This document shows positions 33,060-46,631 of a stretch of 64,000 nt of DNA, piece by piece. The notes below the pieces were generated by a model. That model was given only the letters and a program-made list of their open reading frames with translations, was not told where the DNA came from and did not search any database. The stretch covers positions 432,128 through 496,127 of the forward strand of contig CATNEN010000006.1 in assembly GCA_950097015.1 (NCBI GenBank), given 5' to 3'. Each line of letters starts with the position of its first letter. Position 1 is the stretch's first letter. The translations under genes and the position numbers were made by a program. Source of the DNA: Macrostomum hystrix (Eukaryota > Platyhelminthes > Macrostomidae).

Positions 33060-35278
33060 TTATCTTTATTAGTCTAATCTACTCCGTGCTTCATCTCTCC
33101 CTGTCTTATCTCTTCCGGGTCTCCTCTCTCCATGTCTTATCTCTTCCGGGTCTCCTCTCTCCCTGTCTTATCTCTTCCGGGTCTCCTCTCTCCCTGTCTT
33201 ATCTCTCCTAGGTCTCCTCTCTCCCTGTCTTATATCTCTTCGGTCTCCTCTCTCCCTGTCTTTTCTCTCCCTGCCTTATCTCTCCCTGGTCTCCTCTCTC
33301 CCTGTCTTATCTCTCCCGGGTCTCCTCTCGCCCTGTCTTATCTCTCCTGAGTCTCTTCTCTCCCTGTCTTAACTCTCCTGAGTCTCCTCTCTCCCTGTCT
33401 TATCTCTCCCGGATCTTCTCTCACTGTCTTTTCTCTCCCTGTCTTATCTCTCCCTGGTCTCCTCTCTCCCTGTCTTATCTCTCCCTGGTCTCCTCTCTCC
33501 CTGTCTTATCTCTCCCGGGTCTCCTCTCTCCCTGTCTTATCTCTCCCGGGTCTCCTCTCTCCCTGTCTTATCTCTCCCTGGTCTCCTCTCTCCCTGTCTT
33601 ATCTCTCCCGGGTCTCCTCTCTCCCTGTCTTATCTCTCCCGGGTCTCCTCTCTCCCTGTCTTATCTCTCCCTGGTCTTTTCTCTCCCTGTCTTATCTCTC
33701 CCTGGTCTCCTCTCTCCCTGTCTTATCTCTCCCTGGTCTCCTCTCTCCCTGTCTTATCTCTCCCGGGTCTCCTCTCTCCCTGTCTTATCTCTCCCGGGTC
33801 TCCTCTCTCCCTGTCTTATCTCTCCCGGGTCTCCTCTCTCCCTGTCTTATCTCTCCCTGGTCTCCTCTCTCCCTGTCTTATCTCTCCCGGGTCTCCTCTC
33901 TCCCTGTCTTATCTCTCCCTGGTCTCCTCTCTCCCTGTCTTATCTCTCCCTGGTCTCCTCTCTCCCTGTCTTATCTCTCCCGGGTCTCCTCTCTCCCTGT
34001 CTTATCTCTCCCTGGTCTCCTCTCTCCCTGTCTTATCTCTCCCGGGTCTCCTCTCTCCCTGTCTTATCTCTCCCTGGTCTCCTCTCTCCCTGTCTTATCT
34101 CTCCCTGGTCTCCTCTCTCCCTGTCTTATCTCTCCCTGGTCTCCTCTCTCCCTGTCTTATCTCTCCTAGGTCTCCTCTCTCCCTGTCTTATATCTCCTAG
34201 GTCTCCTCTCTCCCTGTCTTATCTCTCCTAGGTCTCCTCTCTCCCTGTCTTATATCTCTTCGGTCTCCTCTCTCCCTGTCTTTTCTCTCCCTGCCTTATC
34301 TCTCCCTGGTCTCCTCTCTCCCTGTCTTATCTCTCCCGGGTCTCCTCTCTCCCTGTCTTATCTCTCCCGGGTCTCCTCTCTCCCTGGTCTCCTCTCTCCC
34401 TGTCTTATCTCTCCTAGGTCTCCTCTCTCCCTGTCTTATATCTCCTAGGTCTCCTCTCTCCCTGTCTTATCTCTCCTAGGTCTCCTCTCTCCCTGTCTTA
34501 TATCTCTTCGGTCTCCTCTCTCCCTGTCTTATCTCTCCCTGTCTTTTCTCTCCCTGCCTTATCTCTCCCGGGTCTCCTCTCTCCCTGTCTTATCTCTCCC
34601 GGGTCTCCTCTCTCCCTGTCTTATCTCTCCCGGGTCTCCTCTCTCCCTGGTCTCCTCTCTCCCTGCCTTATCTCTCCCTGGTCTCCTCTCTCCCTGTCTT
34701 ATCTCTCCCGGGTCTCCTCTCTCCCTGTCTTATCTCTCCAGGGTCTCCTCTCTCCCTGGTCTCCTCTCTCCCTGTCTTATCTCTCCCTGGTCTCCTCTCT
34801 CCCTGTCTTATCTCTCCCTGGTCTCCTCTCTCCCTGTCTTATCTCTCCCTGGTCTCCTCTCTCCCTGTCTTATCTCTCCCTGGTCTCCTCTCTCCCTGTC
34901 TTATCTCTCCCGGGTCTCCTCTCTCCCTGGTCTCCTCTCTCCCTGTCTTATCTCTCCCTGGTCTCCTCTCTCCCTGTCTTATCTCTCCCGGGTCTCCTCT
35001 CTCCCTGTCTTATCTCTCCCGGGTCTCCTCTCTCCCTGTCTTATCTCTCCCTGTCTTATCTCTCCCTGGTCTCCTCTCTCCCTGTCTTTTCTCTCCCGGG
35101 TCTCCTCTCTCCCTGTCTTAACTCTCCTGAGTCTCCTCTCTCCCTGTCTTTTCTCTCCCGGGTCTCCTCTCTCCCTGTCTTATCTCTCCCTGTCTTATCT
35201 CTCCCTGGTCTCCTCTCTCCCTGTCTTTTCTCTCCCGGGTCTCCTCTCTCCCTGTCTTAACTCTCCTGAGTCTCCTCT
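33060..35278 (+). repeat. 31-bp pyrimidine-rich array, about 70 copies
   Basis: The unit combines TCTCCTCTCTCCCTGTC and TTATCTCTCC followed by CGGG, CTGG or TAGG. It is almost pure pyrimidine on the plus strand over 2.2 kb. Variant blocks (a run with CCTAGG, TATATCTC and TTCGG) occur near 33.2, 34.2 and 34.4-34.5 kb, which implies higher-order duplication. Confidence 0.95.
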
Positions 35279-36130
35279 ATCTACTCTACTCCACTGTTGT
35301 GTGTTTCAAGCAAATAACAGGCCAATGATAAGAAGTACTCACAATAGAATGAGAAGCTGCTGAGTCATTTGTTCATTCCTGAATTGTGATTTATGATCCA
35401 TCAATGCAAGCCAATAATAAGGTCGAAAAAAGAAGCTGTGTGTTGATCAGCGATCGAGTTTTCAATGGAAAAGAAGAGAAAGGGAAATAATCTGTCGCAG
35501 CGATTACGTCAGCAGAGTGGGGGGACAGGATTTGACGGGATTGCCTGGTACCAGCCAGTCCTCCTCACTTCAAGTCACTTCGCTAATCGTTTGTGGCAAT
35601 CAATTCAATTGAAATTAAAGACTTCGGCTGTCCACTCCGAGGGGCGGACCGATTTTCTCCCTTCAAATCCGCACCAAATAATCCCACTTTCCATAGCGGG
35701 ACTGGGGCAAATCTTTCTGGCTCTGCCCTCGGAGTCCGCGTGAAAATTCATATTTTACTGGGACTCAAAGCCTTGGAAAACTGGCTCCACGCTGGCTCAG
35801 CAATTTCTGGGAAGTGGGTCGGCTGTGTTGCGCAATGGGGTTTTCAAGTCTCCACAATTTCGCGCATGCAGATTGAAGGTGAGTTTAGTATGCTCAACTA
35901 AATAAATCTGGATGAGCAGAATAGGAGGGCTGGCATTGTTGCAGATGAGCAACTCAACTGGGCAAAGCCACAAATCCCATTATTCGGTGGTAAGCTTCTA
36001 CTTGAGAAAGATTTAAGTACATTTTTGCTCTGAACTGCTGCGAGTTCTGCTTGATTGAATTTGGCCTCAAATGGCTCCCGGAATAACTAGAGCTGCTAGC
36101 TTTGCCCCCGGGCGATTTTAACACAATCCG
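35279..36130. other. Unassigned stretch
   Basis: Two overlapping plus-strand frames (35465-35901) show no recognisable domain. Confidence 0.3.
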
Positions 36131-36132
36131 CC

Positions 36133-36181
36133 GTTAGATAGATAGATAGTTAGATAGATATATAGATAGATAGATAGATAT

Positions 36182-36213
<32 letters not shown>

Positions 36214-36388
36214 TTAGATAGATAGATAGATAGATATATAGATAGATAGATAGATATATAGATAGATAGATAGATAGATAGATAGTTAGATAGATAGATA
36301 GATAGATATATAGATAGATAGATAGATAGATAGATATATAGATAGATAGATAGATGATAGATAGATGATAGATAGATGATAGATAGAT

Positions 36389-36419
<31 letters not shown>

Positions 36420-36467
36420 GATAGATAGATGATAGATAGATAGATGATAGATAGATGATAGATAGAT

Positions 36468-36498
<31 letters not shown>

Positions 36499-36531
36499 GA
36501 TAGATAGATGATAGATGATAGATAGATAGAA
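36133..36531 (+). repeat. (GATA)n microsatellite with ordered interruptions
   Basis: TAGA/GATA tetranucleotides, interrupted by TATA and GTTA variants in the first half and by a regular GATGATA interruption in the second half. A short (GTCA)n run follows at 36549-36575. Confidence 0.95.
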
Positions 36532-36575
36532 AGATGTTCTGGTTTTTTGTCAGTCAGTCAGTCAGCCAGTCAGTC

Positions 36576-36984
36576 AAACTATTTCTAACACTATTTCTAA
36601 GACTGGGCCAATAATAGTGTCCATTTCCTGCTATAATGGATCATGGCGCTGACTTGCGTAACATCAGACAAACCTGATACAGGGACCCCAACAAATTCTT
36701 TTGTTCAATTTCAACTTCCATTTCCTCTATTTTATAATCGTCTAATTTTTTGGCTTTAATGCAGTAATTTTTGTCGCAGAAAGTGACACTTTTAGTGTTT
36801 AGTCCCTGTTCCGCATTGTCTGCCAGCGGAACTCTGATAAATGCCTTTTAGGGCCCACCCTAATGTATCGTTTCCATTTTTATAGTGAGGCAATTATAAA
36901 AATGCTCAATACGTAAGTTTAATGAGCAAACATGATTTATATAGTGTGACTGAACCAAGACCATCGGCTGACAAATTAACATAC
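36576..36984. other. Unassigned spacer between arrays
   Basis: Single-copy AT-rich DNA with no recognisable feature. Confidence 0.35.
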
Positions 36985-39900
36985 ACTAAGAATTAGTGTG
37001 AATGAAATGACACCTCTGACTCAATATTAAGGTGAATTAAATGACACCTTTGACTCAATATTAAGGTGAATGAAATGACACCTCTGACTCAATTATTAAA
37101 GTGAATGAAATGACACCTCTGACTCAATATTAAGGTGAATGAAATGACAACTCTGACTCAATATTAAGGTGAATGAAATGACACCTCTGACTCAATATTA
37201 AGGTGAATGAAATGACACCTCTGACTCAATATTAAGGTGAATGAAATGACACCTCTGACTCAATATTAAGGTGAATGAAATGACACCTCTGACTCAATAT
37301 TACGGTGAATGAAATGACACCTCTGACTCAATATTAAGGTGAATGAAATGACACGTCTGACTCAATATTAAGGTGAATGAAATGACACCTCTGACTCAAT
37401 ATTAAGGTGAATGAAATGACACCTCTGACTCAATATTAAGGTGAATGAAATGACACCTCTGACTCAATATTAAGGTGAATGAAATGACACGTCTGACTCA
37501 TTATTAAGGTGAATGAAATGACACCTCTGACTCAATATTAAGGTGAATGAAATGACACCTCTGACTCAATATTAAGGTGAATGAAATGACACCTCTGACT
37601 CAATATTAAGGTGAATGAAATGACACGTCTGACTCATTATTAAGGTGAATGAAATGACACCTCTGACTCAATATTAAGGTGAATGAAATGACACGTCTGA
37701 CTCATTATTAAGGTGAATGAAATGACACCTCTGACTCAATATTAAGGTGAATGAAATGACACGTCTGACTCAATATTAAGGTGAATGAAATGACACCTCT
37801 GACTCAATATTAAGGTGAATGAAATGACACCTCTGACTCAATATTAAGGTGAATGAAATGACACCTCTGACTCAATATTAAGGTGAATGAAATGACACAT
37901 CTGACTCAATATTAAGGTGAATGAAATGACACCTCTGACTCAATATTAAGGTGAATGAAATGACACCTCTGACTCAATATTAAGGTGAATGAAATGACAC
38001 CTCTGACTCAATATTAAGGTGAATGAAATGACACCTCTGACTCAATATTAAGGTGAATGAAATGACACCTCTGACTCAATATTAAGGTGAATAAAATGAA
38101 ACGTCTGACTCAATATTAAGGTGAATGAAATGACTCCTCTGACTCAATATTAAGGTGAATGAAATGACACCTCTGACTCAATATTAAGGTGAATGAAATG
38201 ACACCTCTGACTCAATATTAAGGTGAATAAAATGACACCTCTGACTCAATATTAAGGTGAATGAAATGACACCTCTGACTCAATATTAAGGTGAATGAAA
38301 TGACACCTCTGACTCAATATTACGGTGAATGAAATGACACCTCTGACTCAATATTAAGGTGAATGAAATGACACCTCTGACTCAATATTACGGTGAATGA
38401 AATGACACCTCTGACTCAATATTAAGGTGAATGAAATGACACCTCTGACTCAATATTAAGGTGAATGAAATGACACCTCTGACTCAATATTACGGTGAAT
38501 GAAATGACACCTCTGACTCAATATTACGGTGAATGAAATGACACGTCTGACTCAATATTAAGGTGAATGAAATGACACCTCTGACTCAATATTAAGGTGA
38601 ATGAAATGACACCTCTGACTCAATATTAAGGTGAATGAAATGACACCTCTGACTCAATATTAAGGTGAATGAAATGACACCTCTGACTCAATATTAAGGT
38701 GAATGAAATGACACCTCTGACTCAATATTAAGGTGAATGAAATGACACCTCTGACTCAATATTAAGGTGAATGAAATGACACCTCTGACTCAATATTAAG
38801 GTGAATGAAATGACACCTCTGACTCAATATTAAGGTGAATGAAATGACACCTCTGACTCAATATTAAGGTGAATGAAATGACTCCTCTGACTCAATATTA
38901 AGGTGAATGAAATGACACCTCTGACTCAATATTAAGGTGAATGAAATGACACCTCTGACTCAATATTAAGGTGAATGAAATGACACCTCTGACTCAATAT
39001 TAAGGTGAATGAAATGACACCTCTGACTCAATATTACGGTGAATGAAATGACACCTCTGACTCAATATTAAGGTGAATGAAATGACACCTCTGACTCAAT
39101 ATTAAGGTGAATGAAATGACACCTCTGACTCAATATTAAGGTGAATAAAATGACACCTCTGACTCAATATTAAGGTGAATGAAATGACACCTCTGACTCA
39201 ATATTAAGGTGAATGAAATGACACCTCTGACTCAATATTACGGTGAATGAAATGACACCTCTGACTCAATATTAAGGTGAATGAAATGACACCTCTGACT
39301 CAATATTACGGTGAATGAAATGACACCTCTGACTCAATATTAAGGTGAATGAAATGACACCTCTGACTCAATATTAAGGTGAATGAAATGACACCTCTGA
39401 CTCAATATTACGGTGAATGAAATGACACCTCTGACTCAATATTACGGTGAATGAAATGACACGTCTGACTCAATATTAAGGTGAATGAAATGACACCTCT
39501 GACTCAATATTAAGGTGAATGAAATGACACCTCTGACTCAATATTAAGGTGAATGAAATGACACCTCTGACTCAATATTAAGGTGAATGAAATGACACGT
39601 CTGACTCATTATTAAGGTGAATGAAATGACACCTCTGACTCAATATTAAGGTGAATGAAATGACACCTCTGACTCAATATTAAGGTGAATGAAATGACAC
39701 GTCTGACTCAATATTAAGGTGAATGAAATGACACGTCTGACTCAATATTAAGGTGAATGAAATGACACCTCTGACTCATTATTAAGGTGAATGAAATGAC
39801 ACGTCTGACTCAATATTAAGGTGAATGAAATGACACCTCTGACTCAATATTAAGGTGAATGAAATGACACCTCTGACTCAATATTAAGGTGAATGAAATG

Positions 39901-41228
39901 ACACCTCTGACTCAATATTAAGGTGAATGAAATGACACCTCTGACTCAATATTAAGGTGAATGAAATGACACCTCTGACTCAATATTAAGGTGAATGAAA
40001 TGACACCTCTGACTCAATATTAAGGTGAATGAAATGACACCTCTGACTCAATATTAAGGTGAATGAAATGACACCTCTGACTCAATATTAAGGTGAATGA
40101 AATGACACCTCTGACTCAATATTAAGGTGAATGAAATGACTCCTCTGACTCAATATTAAGGTGAATGAAATGACACCTCTGACTCAATATTAAGGTGAAT
40201 GAAATGACACCTCTGACTCAATATTAAGGTGAATGAAATGACACCTCTGACTCAATATTAAGGTGAATGAAATGACACCTCTGACTCAATATTAAGGTGA
40301 ATGAAATGACTCCTCTGACTCAATATTAAGGTGAATGAAATGACACCTCTGACTCAATATTAAGGTGAATGAAATGACACCTCTGACTCAATATTAAGGT
40401 GAATGAAATGACACCTCTGACTCAATATTAAGGTGAATGAAATGACACCTCTGACTCAATATTAAGGTGAATGAAATGACACCTCTGACTCAATATTACG
40501 GTGAATGAAATGACACCTCTGACTCAATATTAAGGTGAATGAAATGACACCTCTGACTCAATATTAAGGTGAATGAAATGACACCTCTGACTCAATATTA
40601 AGGTGAATGAAATGACACCTCTGACTCAATATTAAGGTGAATGAAATGACTCCTCTGACTCAATATTAAGGTGAATGAAATGACACCTCTGACTCAATAT
40701 TAAGGTGAATGAAATGACACCTCTGACTCAATATTAAGGTGAATGAAATGACACCTCTGACTCAATATTAAGGTGAATGAAATGACTCCTCTGACTCAAT
40801 ATTAAGGTGAATGAAATGACACCTCTGACTCAATATTAAGGTGAATGAAATGACACCTCTGACTCAATATTAAGGTGAATGAAATGACACCTCTGACTCA
40901 ATATTAAGGTGAATGAAATGACACCTCTGACTCAATATTAAGGTGAATGAAATGACTCCTCTGACTCAATATTAAGGTGAATGAAATGACACCTCTGACT
41001 CAATATTAAGGTGAATGAAATGACACCTCTGACTCAATATTAAGGTGAATGAAATGACACCTCTGACTCAATATTAAGGTGAATGAAATGACACCTCTGA
41101 CTCAATATTAAGGTGAATGAAATGACACCTCTGACTCAATATTACGGTGAATGAAATGACACCTCTGACTCAATATTAAGGTGAATGAAATGACACCTCT
41201 GACTCAATATTAAGGTGAATGAAATGAC
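36985..41228 (+). repeat. 34-bp tandem array, about 125 copies (4.2 kb)
   Basis: The unit contains AAGGTGAATGAAATGACACC and TCTGACTCAATATT. Sparse variants (ACGTC, ACTCC, TACGG, CATTATT, GAATAAA) mark higher-order duplications. A set at 38225-38542 recurs exactly 918 bp (27 units) later. In the last 1 kb the ACTCC variant recurs at spacings of about 5, 10, 4 and 5 units. Confidence 0.97.
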
Positions 41229-42056
41229 ATGTGACCCAAAGTTTTTATTAGGGATTAACTCAAGATTAGTGTGATGGGCATGACCTCATCAAGCCGAGAT
41301 TGTTGTGAACGGAATGACATCTCCCGAACCAGATCCCGTACTTCAAACTGACACCAGAAAAGTGGGTTGTAAGCTCGTGTTTTTCGAGTGTGTCCCACCG
41401 CCCAGTGCCTAGGAACAAGCATTATCTACCTTGTAGTCAAATTATCTCCAGTGCACAGGAGAAACCCCACATTAGTTGCAGCTGCTGATAAGGAACAAAA
41501 GGCTGCACAGAAAATTGACAGCTCGACCCGCAAATAAACCGCTTCGCCTTGTGAAGAACTCTTTGGAAGTCCCTGTCAAAACTTTTCCCTTCGCGTTATA
41601 ATTGGCAGGGAGGGGAGGGTAGCCCCCACATATACCTGGCCAATGGCTTCGCAAAACTTCTCTCGCTGCCAAACTCGTGAACTCGCCTGTAGAGAGTTCA
41701 GATCCCATCCCAGACAGCACTAAAAGCTGGTGTCAATCTTAAAATCCAATTTTTCCATCCCAGGGATTCCCAGCTACCCCATAGCTGCAACTGCCCCAAT
41801 TTACCTGGCCCAATGGCAGGTGTTTATCTCCGGCTGGCCATCTTTTCTGCTTTTTTAGCAGCTCGAATTACCGGCCGGAAACTCGATTGCTGCAAATTGC
41901 TGAGCCACCGAATGAAGAATTTCAATAAGCAGTTTGCTTCTTGTCTGTTGAAAGTTTCACAAAGACTTCATTGTGTGAACTTTTAATGGCAGAAAGTTTC
42001 ATAGATTTTGGAATAGGGCAATTCTTGAACTGAACCCTCAATTGCACCAATAGTTT
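41229..42056. other. Unassigned stretch
   Basis: No gene is supported. An 82-codon minus frame at 41472-41720 lacks similarity. Confidence 0.3.
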
Positions 42057-42407
42057 ATAATAATAATAATTGCAGGAGGGCTGCAGGCAGTGGCACATCA
42101 TTGGGTGTTACTTTGGAGGCAATTCTGCCAATTTCGCTGACTCCTGAGCACACACGCACACAGATATCTTACACAGGCACACGCTCACACAGGTGTGTAC
42201 ATCTGCCCTGACTTTCTCATCGTCAGGCAGTGTACACTTTCACTGTGCCTTGGAGGTTGGCCATCAAGGGCGTAAATTGCACGACAAGCCCCCAAGCCTT
42301 CTCTCCGCGGCTGCGCCCCAAATGAATGTGGCCTCGCCGTGGAATTGAACTTAGGGACCGTGGTGCGAGAGGCAAACGCGTTAACCCCTCTGCCACCGAC
42401 CCCCTGC
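42057..42407 (-). repeat. tRNA-derived SINE, family A (copy 6)
   Basis: Full-length minus-strand copy: AAT tail at 42058-42072, 3' end GCAGGAGGGC on the plus strand, head at about 42345-42407. Its head abuts a 16-bp array. Confidence 0.92.
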
Positions 42408-42409
42408 AC

Positions 42410-42525
42410 CAGTCTTCAGAAACCCGAATCTTCAGAAACCCGAATCTTCAGAAACCCGAATCTTCAGAAACCCGAATCTTCAGAAACCCGAATCTTCAGA
42501 AACCCGAATCTTCGAAAAACCCGAA
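42410..42525 (+). repeat. 16-bp tandem array, about 7 copies
   Basis: The unit CTTCAGAAACCCGAAT starts immediately after the SINE head. Confidence 0.9.
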
Positions 42526-42579
42526 AGATTTTGACGATGTGAAATTGTAGCTGAAAAGTTACGGTCCTTTGAGGTTCGG

Positions 42580-42658
42580 TTCATCAGTAGTTTCGGTCAT
42601 TTGAAGTTTCAGTCATTTGAAGTTTCGGTCATTTGAAGTTTCGGTCATTTAAAGTGTC
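42580..42658 (+). repeat. 16-bp tandem array, 4-5 copies
   Basis: The unit is GGTCATTTGAAGTTTC, near-perfect. Confidence 0.85.
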
Positions 42659-43364
42659 ATTTAACTAGGGGAAATAATAAAGTCACTGAAAGTGTGTCTG
42701 TGTGAAAATTCGAAATTGAAAAAATGATGCTGAAAATTGATACGAGAATAAACAGAGAACTATAGAGGGCTGCCATTTGGGATTATTCTCCCACAAAAAA
42801 ACCAAACCGTGACGGCTTGTCAACTCGTATAAGACTCAGCGTCACTTTTTTGAGTAGTGATAAAAACTAGTTTTTTTTCTCTCGATCATGCATCTACTGT
42901 CCCATCGGGATATGAGCATGGGATCTCAATTCTTCCATCGAGAAAAAATCCTCACAGAACTTCATATACTCGTTCGATCATTCCTTCATCTTTGCTTATA
43001 CTCACTGTTATATTGTTTGTCTATAGCCTGCAACTGGCTCTCAATTTGATAACTCTGACAGGGCAGGAATTCAAACTGGTGATCTATTGCGTCATAAGTC
43101 GATCACCCTCGACTCAGTCTCTACTCAGATTCTATTGCATAGCAACAATCTCTGACAGTTGTGAAATGAAATGCAAATTAATCTGAGTCAGTGGTAATTG
43201 TTTATTAGAATTGAAAGATTATCTGGAATTTTCTGGAAATTTAAATAACTTCGGCTGACATGACGGTTCGGGAAGCGGGAAAATGTGAAGATTTTGGGAC
43301 TTCTGTGCATCATTTCGGAACACCAGGAATCTTGAATTTTCGAAAAATCTGCAGCTTTGGAAAT
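42659..43364. other. Unassigned stretch
   Basis: Nothing recognisable. Confidence 0.3.
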
Positions 43365-44005
43365 TCTCTACTTTCGGGAGTTCTGCAGTTTCGGGGATTC
43401 TGCAGTTTCGGGAATTCTGCAGTTTTGGGAATTCTGCAGTTTCGGGAATTCTGCAGTTTCGGGAATTCATCAGTTTCGGGAATTCTGCAGTTCCGGGAAT
43501 TCTGCAGTTTCGGGAGTTCTGCAGTTTCGGGGATTCTGCAGTCTCGGCAGTTCTGCAGTTTCGGGAATTCTGCAGTTTCGGGAATTTAGCAGTTTCGGGA
43601 GTTCTGCAGTTTCGGGAGTTCTGCTGTTTCGGGAGTTCTGCAGTTTCGGGAGTTCTGCTGTTTCGGGAGTTCTGCAGTTTCGGGAATTCTGCAGTTTTGG
43701 GAATTCATCAGTTTTGGGAATTCTGCAGTTTCGGGGATTCTGCAGTCTCGGGAGTTCTGCAGTTTCGGGAATTCTGCAGTTTCGGGAATTCCGCAGTTTC
43801 GTGAATTCTGCAGTTCCGGGAGTTCTGCAGTTTCGGGAATTCTGCAGTTTCGGGAGTTCTGCAGTTTTAGGAATTCATCAGTTTTAGGAATTCTACAGTT
43901 TCGGGAATTCTGCAGTTTCAGGAATTCTGCAGTTTCAGGAATTCTGCAGTTTCGGGAATTCTGCAGTTTCGGGAATTCTGCAGTTTCGGGAATTCTGCAG
44001 TTTTG
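43365..44005 (+). repeat. 17-bp tandem array, about 38 copies
   Basis: The unit TTTCGGGAATTCTGCAG contains the palindromes GAATTC and CTGCAG. Variants (GGAGTTC, GGGGATTC, TTCATCAG) recur in ordered blocks. Long plus-strand frames are a consequence of the stop-free 51-base cycle. Confidence 0.95.
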
Positions 44006-44464
44006 AGAGTTTAGAATGTAGGAAAAATCCGCGACTGAAAACCAGAACTACGAAACCAAGAATGAAAATTTGAGCTCAAAAGTTTGCAAAAGTCGCACCG
44101 AAAAAAACGGCGGTTTTCTTTGTTTAGCAAGACAACGGAAATGGAAGTGTAGTATTGGAATTGGTCCGTGTCACTTCAAGTTTTTGTAATAAGATTATTA
44201 AAACTTATTGAGACCATTGATCGGATATTGCTAGTGTTTGCCCCCCTCCCGGAGACGGTTGCCAAGGACTGAGTCCTGCGGGCCTCTCAACAGTTTGAAT
44301 TTGCTCTTCGCAAACAGAATAAAAACTTATGATTGTTTATTCGGCCGTTCAACTGGCCTGTCTCAGACTGTTTTAAAAGGGCTGGCGGTCCTAACGATAC
44401 TGAGAATGAAAGCTGCTGGTGGAGAGAATTAATTTCAGTCAAAGTTTGATTTAAATTACAAGGA
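44006..44464. other. Unassigned stretch
   Basis: Nothing recognisable. Confidence 0.3.
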
Positions 44465-44770
44465 AAGAGAACATGCGGAAGGAGGGAGATGCCAGACATG
44501 ATAAGGGATGGGGAGAGGAGCGAGGACAGGGGAGAAGTAGAGAGTAGAAATGTAGGGCAAGAGGAGAGAGGAGAGAGATAAGGGAGAAGAGAGAGGAGAG
44601 GGGAGAGAGAGGAGAGGAGAGAGGAGGGGAGAGGAGGGGAGGGAGGGAGAGGAGATGAAGCAAGAGAGAGAAGAGGAGATTGGAGGAGGGTGAATAAAGA
44701 TGAGAAGAGAGATAGAGTAGAGAGGTAGAGAGAGTGAGAGAAAAGAGAGAGGTAGAGGGGAGAGAGAGGC
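44465..44770 (+). repeat. Purine-rich low-complexity tract
   Basis: Irregular GAGAGG/GGGAGA repeats over 300 bp, almost free of pyrimidines on the plus strand. Confidence 0.85.
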
Positions 44771-46630
44771 TAGCAATATATGATAGAATGAGCAGGAGAG
44801 GGTGGCAAAAGCAGACAGAACTAACAAAAACGCGTTCAAGAAATCAGACAAAGGACACGACAGACAAAAATGACAAAAGAAGAGTGTCTTTTATAACGAC
44901 AAAGGCAGAAAATACTTGTATTTTAAGGGAAAACAGCTTTAAAGACAAAGACGGGAAGATTTTAAATACAAGGGCGCTAAACGACAAGGAGAGAGAGATT
45001 GGCGGGGGCCGTTGTCAGTGGCAACGGCGCAGTTATCCCACTCTTTTAGAGTCAGCGACCCTAATGGAGTCACTCTGTCTGTAGGGGGATGCGAAGCATA
45101 GACAAAGAATGCCTAGATCCATGTTAAAACAAGTTTCAATAGCGAGGACTACTGCACAAAACATTTAAGACTCTGGTCTTTGTTGCGGAAGGTTTATTTG
45201 CTTTGCAATCCCCTATGCAAAGCTGTAAGCTTCCAAATCCCCAGAGTGAGGCCGCGCCTGACTGCGCGGCAATCTTGACACTCCAAGCGGCACCCCGAGC
45301 GATGAAGTGTGATGCAGCTCAGCGGGTGGGAGGCGAAAGTCATATGTGATATTGGGAGAATATAGTGATTGACACTTGGCTTCACGAGACAATTGATTGG
45401 TTGAGACTTGGATCTGGAATAGTGAAATTATCATGTCAAAACTGTCAGCCCTTGTCAAAGTGAAAGTTCCCCAATCCCAAAAGATCCCTAAATTTCAGCA
45501 GCCAATGCTCAAATTTGCTTCCCGGCAAATAATTGGGGGGTTTGTTGCACCTCCCCACTCACAATGGACGGAGTGAGCAGTGGGTGGAAAATGAGGAAAT
45601 GGCAGTCGGCTTGACTCCGCCCATTCACCAGCTTTCTAAAATTTCTTCACTTAAAAGAAGACCCTTTGAATTGGAGAGAGAAATAATGGCAAGAGGGAAG
45701 GATGGGGAACCAGCTGCTCCCCCCGATGACCAGGCGGCAGTGACCACTTGTCTGATGAATCGATGACGCAATACCGGTTCAGTTTCCCTTGAATTTCTTC
45801 TCTACAACGGGTTCGCTCGCTGGTCAAGTATTCAAGCAGCCCCCGGTCCACTTTCTCTTCACAATCTTCAAGCACAGGGAGACCCGACGAGAATATCCCC
45901 GTTCTATTTATTTTTTTCATAGTGTAATTATATACCTCACAGCTCGGGTTGGGCTGATTTCAATGCCGATATTGTTCCGAGACGGAACTGCGGAAACTGG
46001 AAGCAGAGTTGGTCCCGGCACGTGTCTGACTCCTTTAATTATTGGCCAATTCGCAATGCGCCAGCATCTTCACCTTCAGGTAAAATTATAATGTGCTGCC
46101 AGCTGGCGATGCTAAAGCCTTCAAATTTTCTGCTTTTCTCTCTTCTAGCGGAAGAAGTGGACTTGAAGGCTTTCTGACCATTCTGAAAGCCGCTGTCTTG
46201 TCCCAGGTCTTTGTCTCGGCTCTCCAGAAATTAAAGCCAGAAAATTAAATTCGACCAGTCTAATTATCTGCGATTATAGAATGGGAAATTTCGGAAACGA
46301 TGCGCGGATCTTAATTAACTTGCTCATTTGTACTGTGCTGGAAGTTGAATTTTATTCCTAACAGTTTTATCCGACCGAATATTTACAATGGAATTTATCT
46401 GAACCCAGTCGAAAGGGAAGCCAGGAAAAAGATTTCGCGGTGAGACGCATTGAAACTTGGCAAGGATTTGTGTATTTTGTGCGCCAAAATGTCAATAATT
46501 CCCACAGCTAAGGATTTCAAGAGGCTGCATGACGGCAATGAGAATCGGAGACTGTGATTTAAAGGATTCTTGCAGCACTTAGTCGCGTGAATTTAAAAGT
46601 ACACGCTTCACTTGCTTCAGCTTAGACAGA
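44771..46630. other. Unassigned stretch upstream of the protocadherin gene
   Basis: No exon was recognised. If the protocadherin gene has cis-spliced 5' non-coding exons or a promoter nearby, they may lie here. Confidence 0.3.
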
Positions 46631-46631
46631 T

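Noticed and set aside
43357-43887. 176-codon plus-strand frame
   Set aside because: It is the 17-bp array read through a stop-free 51-base cycle.
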